Positions 1 to 10,088 of a DNA stretch of 24,208 nt are shown here, piece after piece; within the stretch, counting starts at the first letter, position 1; each line of letters starts with the position of its first letter. The position numbers were made by a program, and so were the translations under genes. Source of the DNA: Priapulus caudatus (taxonomy: Eukaryota > Priapulida > Priapulimorpha > Priapulimorphida > Priapulidae); contig NW_014578052.1 in the NCBI RefSeq assembly GCF_000485595.1, forward strand, positions 1-24,208, read 5' to 3'. The notes beneath the pieces are model-generated. The model did not search any database, was not told where the DNA came from, and saw only the letters and a program-made list of their open reading frames with translations.

Positions 1-75
1 GCTCGGTCCAGCCAGAGGCAGCAGTAGTTGGCGGCAAAATATCAACTTCCTTTCGAGAAGCCAATCGCTGATAGT
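1..75 (-). CDS. HGH1: HGH1 exon 3, first part, broken at the window edge
   Basis: A phase-1 acceptor (TTGTAG|AC) opens an exon that should encode the WLL...EVDILP...LLLPLAGP block of HGH1. All three pieces can be read but not in one frame: DWLLERK in one, KEVDILP in the splice-consistent frame, LLLPLAGP back in the first. The indels compensate, and the total length equals that of the human protein. The match runs to GGACCG and ends with the window at AGC, with no GT donor. The continuation (GAA GAG TTT...) is found at 8202 on the opposite strand. The indels may be base-calling errors at a contig end or real decay. Confidence 0.72.
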
Positions 76-413
76 CTACAATCAACCAGTTGCCATGATC
101 AAACACAAGAATGAAAATATTATCAGTAGGTGTCACTATCCTGATAATGATTTAGTAAATAAATCACATATTGAAGATCTTTTGTATATAAATTTAAACA
201 TTGGAAATAATTATTATTATGTTGGTCAAGGACGGTCAAGTATGCCTATTAAAATCTTATTAGTCCTTGAAATCGGGTGACTTTGTGCCACCAGGCTAAT
301 CAGTGCAATGGACTTTTAAGCCGATCTAAATCCAGTATATTTTTAGACAGTTGGATTTTGCTGAAACTTTAGGCATTACTGAGAAAATTAATTTACTTTA
401 AACAGCAACAAAC

Positions 414-514
414 CTGATTCAAAACAGCAGTTTCTAATTGCACCAATAACACCACCTCTTCTTACATTCGATTCCATGAATGAAGTGAATGCTAGAAGCC
501 TTTGAATAATACAC
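414..514 (-). CDS. HGH1: HGH1 exon 2
   Basis: The acceptor TTAACAG|G supplies the last base of the arginine codon begun in exon 1, and 33 codons follow. The peptide contains CIIQRLLAFT and RRGGVIGAIRNCCFES, matching the most conserved segment of the family (human RRGGVVGTLRNCCFE). It ends TCAG|GTTTGT in phase 1. The intron between exons 1 and 2 is about 3.3 kb and carries a repeat copy and a nested TIR element. The exon is too short to stand out in an ORF scan; homology and splice phase support it. Confidence 0.9.
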
Positions 515-1282
515 CTGTTAAGAAAAAACAATAAAATTCTACAGTATTGGAATAAGAACACACTATTACTATCACTATCATTATTATTACTATTATTAAT
601 TATTATATCAAATTGAAAGAATCATAATAATACAATAATGTGCCGCATAGCGACAGCGCTCATCTAACGTCTACTTGGCGGGTGCACTCTGTGGTGGAGT
701 TGGTGGGATTCTAGTAAACCCTGTTAGTCCAAAATGTGTTCACATACACCGCCGAAATAGTGGAAGTGCACAGAGATTGGTATCAGGAACGGCTTCTCAA
801 AAGAATGTTCGTTGGGATGCGTTATGAAAGTTGCACGGAGATGGCGCGTTGACGGTTTAAGTGTTCTTACAGATTAAAGATAGGAAGCTCCCATCATTCG
901 TAGCTAGCAACAACTTATTGCAAGACAGAATATGCGTAAGCTACTGCATCCATTTACCTAGCGCAAGCTACAGGCTGCCAACATAGAGAGCTGCCACCTG
1001 CAACCAATTAACGGCAGGCAAAAACTGCCCCAACACATTGCACTCATTGCACTGGCAGCAGCCACGTGCAGTGGCATACGTTACATGTAAGCATACTGGA
1101 CTACAAGAATGCCATATAAATTATACGATTTTTCGTAAGGAGCATAAACCTTTCTTTAAGCAAATTGCTTTTTGAAATTTCACCTGTGACATTGTAGCCT
1201 CATACACGCAGGCATGTATAGATTCCTACTAGCAAACCGCGGCAGTCAAATTCTTTCTAACAGACAGTCAACAAAATCATAG
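515..1282. other. HGH1 intron 1, 3' part (no gene seen)
   Basis: AT-rich near the exon, with TTA/AAT-rich stretches around 570-630. No coding or structured feature was recognised. Confidence 0.6.
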
Positions 1283-1872
1283 TTTAACCTCCTCTTGAGG
1301 GTCAAAAGGTTATCAGACAGCTTACTCTTCGCACCGTCAGTGGAAGCAGATTTCATGTTCGCTTTCAATTAAAGCCATAAAATGAATAGTCACCGCTGCC
1401 AACAAAAAAGTTTTTCAATCGCTCCTCAGACACTGTGCCTTCAGAAATGTCTAAAATCTGCGCGTTGTGCTCCATTGCCCACTTTGAGCCTGTAGACCTG
1501 CCAATTTTCGGCACGTGATGGGCTTATTCCTACCATTGATCGTATATCACCGACTATCACGCAGCCTAGGTCGCAGCCATTTTAGATTTCGTGCCGGGCA
1601 ATTCTGACTTTCTCTCCTATACTTAAGTTAAGGAGTAATGTTCCCCCTTCCTTTGACACTCTTGACCTTTGACTTTTGCCCCCGCTTCGACATCGCCAAC
1701 TCGTTTTGCGATGCCGCCCCCAACGGACCCGAATATCGTGTGACCCGTACGTCGACGCGGTTAAGATCTGTGCCGAACTGTTGAGGACGACCGGTTAGAC
1801 GTACCGATCCGACGACGGACGATCAAGCGATTCTACAAGCTGATCTTGACTATGTCAGATGAGCTAATAATA
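1283..1872 (-). repeat. Interspersed repeat, copy A
   Basis: Shares the same order of landmarks with copies B and C: TTTAACC...GAGG at one end, ACTTAAGTTAAGG and TTGACCTTTGAC in the middle, then CGATTCTACAAGCT and GTCAGATGAGCTAATAA at the other end. It is the most diverged copy. No coding potential. The TIR element begins 45 bases further on. Confidence 0.8.
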
Positions 1873-2552
1873 AATATTCTAAATGTTATTTTTATTCTAA
1901 TTAAACAACTCTGATGCAGGGTCTCCAACCCTGTGAACTCCAAATGCGGAATGTTTCTGGCGGTGATGAGTAACTAGTGATTCAGGAATTGATGGACAGG
2001 GGGGGGGGAGGGCGAAATGTACCTTGGCTGCCGCAGGCAGGCCCGCGTGCCGTAGGCATGCCAGTGCTAGGGGGGTGTGGGGGCATGACCCCCCAGAAAA
2101 TTTTGAAATATTTAAGCCATTTTCCTGCAATCTGCGGCATACTGTGGGCCATATTCTCATGTCTGATGACACCATCTCAACCCCAGCCTCAACCCTACAA
2201 GTTAGGATTCAAAACACTTTTCATTCGGATTTCCTCCGTGCCCCACTTGAAAGTCTGTCTTGCATACCATGCAATAGCCATGATTAACACTGAGTTTTGA
2301 CTTCACAAGTACAGGACACATTTGTGTATATTCGTTCCTGAATTTCTGTAAAAGTCGGGGTTTTTGGTTGGCAATGTGGCCATTCTCCCACGTGTTAATC
2401 TGTTTAGCAGACAACTACGCGACACCTTGCAGACAGGCCTGTCTGACTAGGCTGTTCATTTACCGTAGACATGCCAGATACAAAATGCATAGAAACACAT
2501 TATAACAATGAGCGATGGTAGGGGGGGGGGTGCAAAGCTAAGGTAATGGCAG

Positions 2553-3598
2553 GGTGTCTGCCCATTTTGCCATTTTCCCACTTTGCCAGTTTCCCATTTC
2601 GCCAATATTTTATGTTGCTTCCACCCCCTGCACGAAATTAATCCTTCCATTCTTAAAAAAGAGTCATTTCTAGGTCGTTAGGGTTAGGGTTAGGGTAATT
2701 AGGGTTAAGGTTAGGGTTAGGGTTAGGGTTAGGGTGCCTGTACATGATCCATATGTTTTGATATGTACGATTTCGCCTTCTTTGTTCTTAATAAATTAGT
2801 TAACTCATATCTAAAGATTCGTTATAATTTATTCCTTACAGAGGCCTACTTTTACCCACCTCGAACAGGGACCGTGATTGGGGAGATAGGACGAAATGGC
2901 GGAATGGGAAACTGGCGAAACGGGAAATGGCGAAATGGCAAATGGCGAAGTGGAAATTTTTAATGGCGAAATGGCAAATGGCCAAGTGGGAAATGGCAAA
3001 ATGGGAATAAACCAGTTTATTAATAGCCCTCACTGCCCAAGTCGTTTCCTGGAAATACACACTCATAGTGCTCTCTGCCATTGGTTTATTCCCACTTCGC
3101 CATTTGCCATTTCGCCATTAAAAATTCTTACTTCGCCATTTCCCCGTTTCGCCATTTTCCCATTTCGCCAGTTTCCCACTTCGCTAGTTTCCCATTCCGC
3201 CATTTCGTCCTATCTCCCCGACCACCCCCTTGTTCGAGGTGGGTTAAAAGAAGGCCTCTGTAATGAATAAATTATAACGAATCTTTAGATCTATATGGAG
3301 TCAACTATTTATTTGAAGAACAAGAAGGCGAAATCGTACATATCAAAACATATGGATCATTGTACAGGCACCCTAACCTAACCCTAACCCTACACGACCT
3401 AGAAATGACTCTTTTTTAAGAATGGAAGGATAAATTTCGTGCAGGGGGTGGAAGCAACATAAAATATTGGCGAAATGGGAAACTGGCAAAGTGGGAAACT
3501 GGCAAAGTGGGAAAATGGCGAAATGGCAAAATGGCAAAATGGGAAACTGGCGAAATGGGTAATGGCGAAATGGCAAATGGGCAAAATGGGCAGACACC
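2553..3598. repeat. Large imperfect palindrome with telomere-like tracts
   Basis: The left arm (about 2553-3014) and right arm (about 3082-3598) are inverted copies around a central spacer of about 67 bases. The outer parts share unique sequence such as GTGTCTGCCCATTTTGCC against its complement. Both arms contain short GGCGAAATGG/TGGCAAAT-type minisatellite tracts, and both carry telomere-like repeats in opposite sense. Confidence 0.85.
2678..2735 (+). repeat. Interstitial TTAGGG tract (left arm)
   Basis: Eight perfect TTAGGG units plus one TTAAGG variant and a short interruption. The right arm has a reduced CCCTAA tract at about 3371-3390, so the tract has changed length in one arm. Confidence 0.9.
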
Positions 3599-3848
3599 GC
3601 GCGCGTGGCCAGTGCTCAGGCACCAGCTGAAAAAAAACAATGTGTCCAAGCGAACAATGCGAACAATCAGTGCAAATTTTGCACAGTGCAACTGAAATGA
3701 GGAATATATAACCTTGCCGCTGCGGAATGCGGAAATTAAGCCTAGAAATCTTAATGATTCCGCAGAATGAGGAATGGTTGGAGACCCTGCTGATGATATC
3801 TATAAATACTATGTGAAGATGACATACATTATAGATAACATAAATTAC

Positions 3849-4411
3849 CTCTCCTTATCACTTTTCAAGATGTATTGTCGAACTTCTACAAGCTGAGTCA
3901 GGTTAGAGAACACTGGACCAAGATAATGCATGTTGCCACTTGCATTGTAACCCACATGACAGAAGATGTCCACAAGCATGTCAATCGTCACCACAGATTT
4001 TTTAATCGCCTCTAACGCCTTCACACAGCACCGCTCTGATCGAGTGACGTTTGACAGTATCATGCACACCAAGTCGACATGTGAACTGTCCTTGTCTGCA
4101 ACATATTTGAGCCAGGCAGGCAAGATATTTCTCTCTTCAATGTTCAGTATTTTCCAGGAGCACTCTTCTTCCGCAGACAGGTTAAGAAATGCCAAAAGAG
4201 CATCCTTTGTGATAACGGGTAGCGGATCACTGGTCAGGTCAAAAAGAGCAATGAGGATCTTCTCACTGCTTCTCATGAAGATCCTGCCTTCAGGAGTTCC
4301 AGTTAGTCCGAGGAAGTACTGCAGTGCAGTGACCTTTACATCAACCCTCGCTGTGGGTACGAGGAATTGAAGCACCTCATCTGCTACAGCTGCTAGCTCT
4401 GCTGCCGCCAT
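3849..4411 (-). CDS. HGH1: HGH1 exon 1 (N-terminal armadillo-like region)
   Basis: HGH1 is a cytosolic armadillo-like helical protein; in yeast it helps fold newly made eEF2 together with the TRiC chaperonin and Cns1/Hsp90. This exon encodes 187 residues plus two bases. It aligns by eye with animal HGH1 along its length, for example the stretches TALQYFLGLTGTPEGR, GYNASGNMHYLGPVFSNL and RQYILKSDKE. The frame stays open upstream to 4519, but the ATG at 4411 is chosen because family homology starts there and its context is good (G at -3, G at +4). The exon ends GAGAG|GTAATT, phase 2, which fits exon 2. Exons 1, 2 and 3a lie on the minus strand while the rest of the gene is on the plus strand. 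Identification is from remembered family sequence, not a search. Confidence 0.92.
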
Positions 4412-5200
4412 GACACTGCAAATCAAACGATGTGTGAAGGAAATGATTGAAGAGTGCAGACGCCGGTTTGTGTGCAATGGTTGCATGTGCAAATTTCCAA
4501 GTTTGTCACCATTTAACAAGCAATCCTATAGTGCCGATGAATGTTAATTTTGTATATATGTTTATTGTAAATAGGATAATCACACAGATTATTGTATATT
4601 ATTAAAAAGTGTATGAGTTCTGCATAGACCTCTAGCACATGCTTTTAAATGTACGTCTTGGAACTTCCATTGCAAGTGCATGGTAGCCAGTGATTTGAGC
4701 AACGTGTAGGTCATTACTACTAGGTTTATTCAGGACTCAGCAGTTTTGCAGAGCTATGCCTGCCACAAGTTACAACTGTAAATACTAATCAAAACTAAAG
4801 CTGAACACTGCGAAAAATATTAACAACAAGAGCCGCAGAGCATCTGGGCTCATCTGAGGTCTGTTGCTACGGTTATAAACGTAACATTTACGTCGTGCGT
4901 AGTGACACCTTTGTTAGGCGCAGATATGATTGCGTACATATCATTTCAGCCAACCTCTGCATTCTGCATACCCTCCCAAATCCATTGGTTCAATACAATA
5001 ACCTGTTTATGGTGGGCATTGTGACGCCTAAGCCCTAACCCTAACCCTATTAAACAAAAACAAAATTTAATTGTTGTAAAATATTTTGTTGTTATTAAAT
5101 TGTTGTAAATAAATCATGTAAATATTTGCGTTATTGGGAAAAAAAATAGTAAATGGATAAAGATATAGAAAAAACAGAAAACAGGTAAATAATAAAAAAT
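4412..5200. other. Upstream region of HGH1 exon 1
   Basis: Probably contains the HGH1 promoter on the minus strand. A short telomere-like CCCTAACCCTAACCC lies at about 5033-5047. No TATA box or other gene was recognised. Confidence 0.5.
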
Positions 5201-5270
5201 CTGATGGTGATTCGATCCAACGACCTTTGAGCCATGACGCCTGTGCTGTAGGCGTTCGGCTATCCAGGCT
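5201..5270 (-). pseudogene. tRNA-like sequence, probably a SINE head or tRNA pseudogene
   Basis: On the minus strand, ATAGCCGAACGCCTA resembles a pol III A box and GGATCGAATCA a B box. Between them ACGCCT and AGGCGT can pair around a 7-base loop like an anticodon arm. A TTTTTT run follows. The acceptor stem does not pair, so a functional tRNA is unlikely. Confidence 0.45.
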
Positions 5271-5352
5271 TATTGGCTTCTAGATTTATGGATGTGCCAT
5301 GAAGTATGAAGACACTGTTGAGCATCCATTGAGCAGTTCAGGAAATCCACTG

Positions 5353-5975
5353 TTTAACCCTCCCTCTGAGGGGTCAATATGTTATCAGACACTGCTGCTC
5401 GCACGTCCAGTGAAAGCTACATTCAATGCTCTTTCATAAAGTGATAAAAATGGTAGGTCAGCGCTGAAACCAAAAAGTGTTCACTGTGTCCGATTTTTCC
5501 GTTAGACCTATGTCCTCTCAGAAAATGTCTGATATCTGACCTTTCCCCCAGCTGGCCCTTTGACCTGTGACCTCCCATTCCCACTGTGATAGGTTTTCGG
5601 CTGCACTCACATACCTATATCACTGAATATTAAGAGGCATAGGTCGAGCCGTTACAAGATTTGTGGCCGGGCACAATATTCCCGTATTTCCTCCTATACC
5701 TTAAGTTAAGGGGGCAATTTCCCCTCCGTCTACACACATCTTGCCCTTTGACCCTTGACCCGCCAAAATTTGTCAATCCTGAAGTACCCTTTTTACGATC
5801 CCCCCCCCCCCCCCCGCCCGACGTCCAAAAATTATCGTGACCGTACGTCGAGCGGTTAAGATTTGTGCGCACCTGTTTGAAGCAACGCACGGCAGCGAAT
5901 GAACGGACGGAGGACGCACGGACAATCATGCGATTCTACAAGCTTGCATCTGACGTTCGTCAGATGAGCTAATAA
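5353..5975 (-). repeat. Interspersed repeat, copy B
   Basis: Same orientation as copy A and closer to copy C: TAGGTCAGCGCTGA, CTATACCTTAAGTTAAG and CGTCAGATGAGCTAATAA are recognisable. It contains a poly-C run near 5802. Open frames here have no family resemblance. Confidence 0.85.
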
Positions 5976-6655
5976 TTACATTATATAAATTAATCAACTT
6001 CAAGTTCGACTATTTACGATAACGACTATGACTATGAGCAGAGCCAGACGTCAGATTCGCATGCCATAAGTCGTGCTCACACACTAACAGTCTAATGTAC
6101 ACGGTACACCGTACAGTGTACAAAGTGACAGTGTAGTGTACTGACCTACTAGTACTACGGCCAAATCCTATTTGCCCACGTACATGCACCACATACATGC
6201 ACTATACATGCACCACGAACCATATATACCATTATATACCGACTATGATGCACGATAGACACCGGTGCATGGCTTTCGACAGAGCTATGAAGCAATCGAT
6301 CCTACAAGTCTGGCGTAATATGTAACTAGAAGATGAAAGGCAGAAGTACACAAAAGCAAGGCACGATATGGGGGTGTAAAACGCTACTCTGAGCGATGTT
6401 ATTAAGGAAAGGAGAACCAGGTGTGGGTGCGAAATAGTCGCCATCAACGCTAGATGGCAGTAGCGATCAGTGTGAGTGCAATGGCCGAATTTTGACGTTA
6501 AATTTGGCATGTTCATAGTGCGTTTGCGGAAAATGCCCAAGGGTTCAGGTTATTGACAGCGGAGACGAAGTTATAGACCCTTCTTAATTATTATTCATTA
6601 CCTGGGGTCAACAGGAAACGAGGCCTAAGCTAGGGCAATTTTGTAAACCAATGGC
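5976..6655. other. Non-coding stretch between repeat B and the satellite
   Basis: Tandem-like GTACAC/TACATGCAC words at 6095-6215. The reverse-strand open frame at 6232-6540 has no family resemblance. Nothing else seen. Confidence 0.5.
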
Positions 6656-7380
6656 TGCTTCCAGGCAGGCACGCACAGAGGGATACACGCACGTACACAA
6701 GGCGGGTACATCGCACGTACCGCAGATACACGCACGTACACCGGCAGATACACGCACGTACCCGTACATCGATAGATACACGCGGTACACGGAGAATACA
6801 CCAGCAGTACACGGCAGTGTACAACGCAGATACCGCACGTACACGCAGATACACGCACGTACACGTACACGAAGATACAGTCAGCACGTACCACGCGGGT
6901 ACCATCGGAGATACACGCACGTACACAGCGGGTACCTACGTAGCACGCAGGTTACACAACGGCACGTACACGCAGATACACGCACGTACACGTACAGCGC
7001 CAGATAGCGTGCGTGTACATCGTGGGTAGCACGAAGATACACGCACGTACACGCATCGTACACGCGGGTCACGGAGATACACGCACGTACACCGCGGGTA
7101 ACACACACACACACGGGCAGGTAAGCAGCGTACACTGCAGATACACGCACGTACACCGCGGGTACACGCACGTGCCACGTGGTAGCATGCACCGTACACG
7201 CGGGTACACCGACGTACATCCGCGGGTTACACGCACATGCGACGCGCGGGTGTACGACGCAGGATACAGCGCACTACACGCGAGTACAAACGCACGTACA
7301 CGCGGATTACACGGACGGTGCAGCGGGGGGTAACCGCACGTACACACGGGTAAACGCGACGTAGCACAAGCAGGTACACG
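6656..7380 (+). repeat. Satellite array, ACGCACGTACAC orientation
   Basis: Noisy tandem repeat with a unit of about 20-22 bases built on GATACACGCACGTACACG(C)GGGT. Many single-base indels. Long open frames on both strands (Thr/His/Val/Arg-rich) are repeat artefacts. Confidence 0.9.
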
Positions 7381-7384
7381 GCAC

Positions 7385-8198
7385 GTGCATGCAATACATG
7401 TGCGTGTACGTGCGTGTATCTGCGTGTGCCAGGCGTGACGCTCGCGTGTACGTGCGTGTACCGTGCGTGTACGAGCGTGTACGTGCGTGTACCCGCGTGT
7501 ACGTGCGTGTTATCTCCGTGTTCCGGCGTGTCGTGCGTGAATCTGGCGTGTACGTGTATCTGCGTGTACTCGCGCGTGCACAGTGCGTGTACGTGCGTGT
7601 ATCTTGCGTGTAGCGTGCGTGTACCCGCGTTACGTGCGTGTCTCTTCCGTGTACCCGCGTGTACGTGCGTGTATCTGCACGTACGTGTACGGCGTGTACG
7701 TGCATGTATCGCGTGTAACGTGCGTGAGCCGACGGGCCCGCGGTGTACGTGGCGTGGTACGTGCGTGTACTGCGTTATGGTGCGTGTACGCCGCGGTGTA
7801 CGTGCGTGTATCTCCGGTACCGGCGCGTGTAACGTGGCGTGTATCTCGTATGCGTGTATCTGCGTGATATGTGCGTGTACCCGAGTGTACGTGTGTGTAC
7901 GTGCGTGTAGCCATGCGTGTACGTGGCGTTTGTACCTGCGTGTCATGTGCGTGTACGCCGGCGTGTAGCGTGGCGTGTAATCTGGCTGTGTATCGCCGCG
8001 TGTACGTGCGTGTACTCGGTCGTGTACGTGTACGTGCGTATACGTGGCGTGTTCTGCGTGTAACGCGCGTGTACGTGCGTGTACGGCCGCGTGTACGTGG
8101 CGTGTACCCGCGTGTACGTGCGCGTGCACCTTCGTTGTACCCGCGTGTACGTGCGTGTATCTTCCGTGTACACGCGTGTAGCGTGCTTGTATCTGCGT
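7385..8198 (-). repeat. Satellite array, GTGTACGTGCGTGT orientation
   Basis: The same unit as the left array but reverse-complemented, so the block switches strand near 7380. The halves are not base-for-base mirror images. The array abuts HGH1 coding sequence at 8202. Confidence 0.9.
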
Positions 8199-8201
8199 TA
8201 G

Positions 8202-8323
8202 CGGAAGAGTTTGACGATGAGGACATGGACAGCTTGCCTGTTGAACTGCAGTATTTACCTGAAGACAAGCAGCGAGAACCGGACGATGATGTGCGCAAGA
8301 TGATTCTTGAAGCTCTCACGCAG
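8202..8323 (+). CDS. HGH1: HGH1 exon 3, second part
   Basis: Forty codons plus two leading bases encode EEFDDEDMDSLPVELQYL and PEDKQREPDDDVRKMILEAL, a near-exact match to the HGH1 signature (human LPVDLQYLPPDKQREPDADI). It ends ACGCAG|GTTGGC, phase 0. Upstream, satellite sequence runs up to the first codon. The tail TGCGTTAG could be a genuine acceptor or a chance AG. If it is not an acceptor, this is the continuation of the exon broken at position 1 on the other strand. Confidence 0.9.
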
Positions 8324-8578
8324 GTTGGCATAACGTAACATAATTAATGTTTGAAGTTTAAGAAAGTATGTTGACATCTAGAAAAAATCATGTATCGTCG
8401 TTGACGCGGATAGAATGAACGGTCGGGTTGGCACTTTTTACTGCGGCTGTCGTCCGTCATCCAAACACTTGTGGCATTAATTTACCTACAGCCTACAGTT
8501 TTGATTTTCACTGTACTATTTTGTTCACGTAAACAAATATTGGTGCTGGCAGGCAGTATATCGCGTATTTTCTCATAG

Positions 8579-8711
8579 CTGTGTGCAACGAAACCAGGAA
8601 GGGAGTACATGAAGAGCAAGAACACGTACGTCGTACTACGTGCGCTGGACGGCTGGGAGAAATCACCTTCTGTTCGACACGTCCTTGAGAATCTCATCCA
8701 GATATTCATTG
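8579..8711 (+). CDS. HGH1: HGH1 exon 4
   Basis: The acceptor TTCTCATAG leads into LCATKPGREYMKSKNTY and VLRALDGWEKSPSVRHVLEN, continuing in phase 0 from the previous exon and matching human TATAPGRQQVRDQGAYLILREL. It ends ATTG|GTAGG, phase 1. The preceding intron is 255 bases. The reverse strand is also open here, but that frame has no family resemblance and is treated as a shadow. Confidence 0.92.
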
Positions 8712-8900
8712 GTAGGTTAATACTGTGCCTATCAGTGCAAATTATTATTATTATTTTTTATGTATTAAATGTACTATTTTAAATATGGTGAAACCTAATG
8801 CAGCAAGAGTTATTCGATGAGTTTTTTAGACATTTTTTGAAAATTTTGAATTTTTTTGCCCTACAGGTGGCATCACTTTGTTAATATTTTGTAACTTTAG

Positions 8901-9049
8901 GGGACGATCCTGAACCAGATATGGAGAATCTTCATAAAGTAGAAATACCTGACGATGTAAAGGAGAAATTGAAGACTTGGGATGAGGAGGATAATAAACG
9001 TATAGCTGAAGAAGAGACAGAGTATAACTCGGTAAATCAGCAGTTATGA
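8901..9049 (+). CDS. HGH1: HGH1 exon 5 (C-terminus and stop)
   Basis: The acceptor TAACTTTAG completes a glycine codon, and the exon encodes DDPEPDMENLHKVEIPDDV followed by an acidic, lysine-rich tail ending NSVNQQL and TGA. Human HGH1 has DEPERGMENLLEVQVPEDV at the same place. The stop is at 9047-9049. I saw no canonical AATAAA in the following 800 bases. Confidence 0.92.
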
Positions 9050-9846
9050 GAATGGTATGTTTGTAACTGAGCCAGAAGGAAATCTTGTTGTTGAATCCAT
9101 TGAGTATGGCAACTTGTCAACATGAATAGATGTCATGTATGAGTGCAAGCTTCAAAAGTTTGTTTATGAGAGTGTAGATCATATGTGACATCTGTATTAC
9201 ATTTTTAAGAAATGACATCTACAATGTAAATATAGGACGTCTTGCATTTTATAAATTAATCAAGTTCACATATGCTAATTAGCCACGCTATAAATCTAAT
9301 AATGTTTCAGTTTGCAATTTATAAATATTGATGAATTTAATTAATCATTTAACATACAAGCAATATGGCAACACCAGTTCCAACATGGAAATGCATAGAT
9401 ATTTTGGTGGATATATCTCCTGTGTCATATGCAAAGAACATGATCTCTATAGATTACAAGAATTGTTTTTGGCTTCTTCGCGAATAGAACTTGTTCTTCC
9501 TGCATGGACTATGCTTGCTATTGGCCGTCATGAAAGTCCTGAACTATCGAGTAACGGTGTCGGTGATGTGACAGCATGCAGTTGTGTGTCATAAGAGCCA
9601 TTGACTTTCAGATGCATTTTACATAGCAAACCTTCCCACACTTATGCTGCTCCAGAATGATTTACTGCAGTATGTGCACTTCTCAGTTCTCAATTGAAAA
9701 TGTTTATATTAAAATTGAACTACTCTGACTTTGCAATATATAACTCCATCCTCATAATTCATCTATTCGTTCGGTAGAGTTTAAATTCTGTTAGTTCCTT
9801 CCCCTATTAACGACTGACTACCACCACCATTGATGAGATGGTTTCT
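9050..9846. other. Intergenic region between convergent genes
   Basis: Should hold the 3' UTRs of HGH1 (plus) and the protease (minus). AT-rich. An 88-codon plus frame at 9328-9594 has no recognisable domain and is probably chance. Confidence 0.55.
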
Positions 9847-10088
9847 TCAGAGTCTAACATCAGTACTGTGGCTCAGCTGACAGGAGTGAGGGCTTACACT
9901 GTCTGTGCTAGCAGTTACGCGCTCACCCTCATCAAACGACCTGCATCTTCGTCCAGCGCAAAACATATTTGCATTGCTTTCACTACACGGCGAGCCTGCC
10001 GGATAGTAGAGGCCACCAGGGGAGACGTCAAGGCGGCTTTTCGTCTTGCTGAGACACGTGACCACGCACGGCTGCCAGTCGTCATCGG
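9847..10088 (-). CDS. ADAMTS-like exon 19: second Cys-rich module and stop
   Basis: The acceptor TTTTGCACAG leads into DDDWQPCVVTCLSKTKSR, then YYPAGSPCSESNANMFCAGR and RCRSF, the 'PC-V-C ... P-G-PC ... C-G-C' pattern of ADAMTS Cys-rich domains. A serine-rich tail of about 28 residues ends DVRL and TGA at 9847-9849. Confidence 0.88.

Larger units (their letters stand above)
1917..3789. mobile_element. Non-autonomous TIR DNA transposon (hAT-like ends) in HGH1 intron 1
   Basis: Perfect 14-bp terminal inverted repeats CAGGGTCTCCAACC occupy 1917-1930 and 3776-3789. The direct repeat CTGATG lies immediately outside both ends (1911-1916, 3790-3795). TGCGGAAT words recur just inside both termini. 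The CAGGG start resembles hAT elements, but a 6-bp rather than 8-bp duplication is atypical, so the superfamily is open. No transposase frame is present; short open frames inside are translations of simple repeats. It encloses a large palindrome. Confidence 0.75.

Noticed and set aside
1977-2300. Overlapping plus-strand frames of about 90-107 codons
   Set aside because: They lie inside the TIR element, start in a G run and show no domain or transposase motif.
2678-2735. TTAGGG tract as a chromosome end
   Set aside because: It is short, internal, followed by unique sequence and part of a palindrome.
2836-3691. Repetitive proteins such as NGEMANGE or HFAISHFA
   Set aside because: Translations of the short GGCGAAATGG-type minisatellite in the palindrome, open on both strands.
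3966-4370. 134-codon plus-strand frame
   Set aside because: Antisense shadow of HGH1 exon 1.
6656-8198. CRISPR array
   Set aside because: The repeat has no unique spacers of constant length, and the DNA is eukaryotic.
6651-8331. Several open frames of 100-300 codons rich in Thr/His or Val/Arg/Cys
   Set aside because: They are translations of the 20-22-bp satellite; only the last 40 codons of one plus frame are real HGH1.
8482-8709. 75-codon minus-strand frame
   Set aside because: Antisense to HGH1 exon 4.
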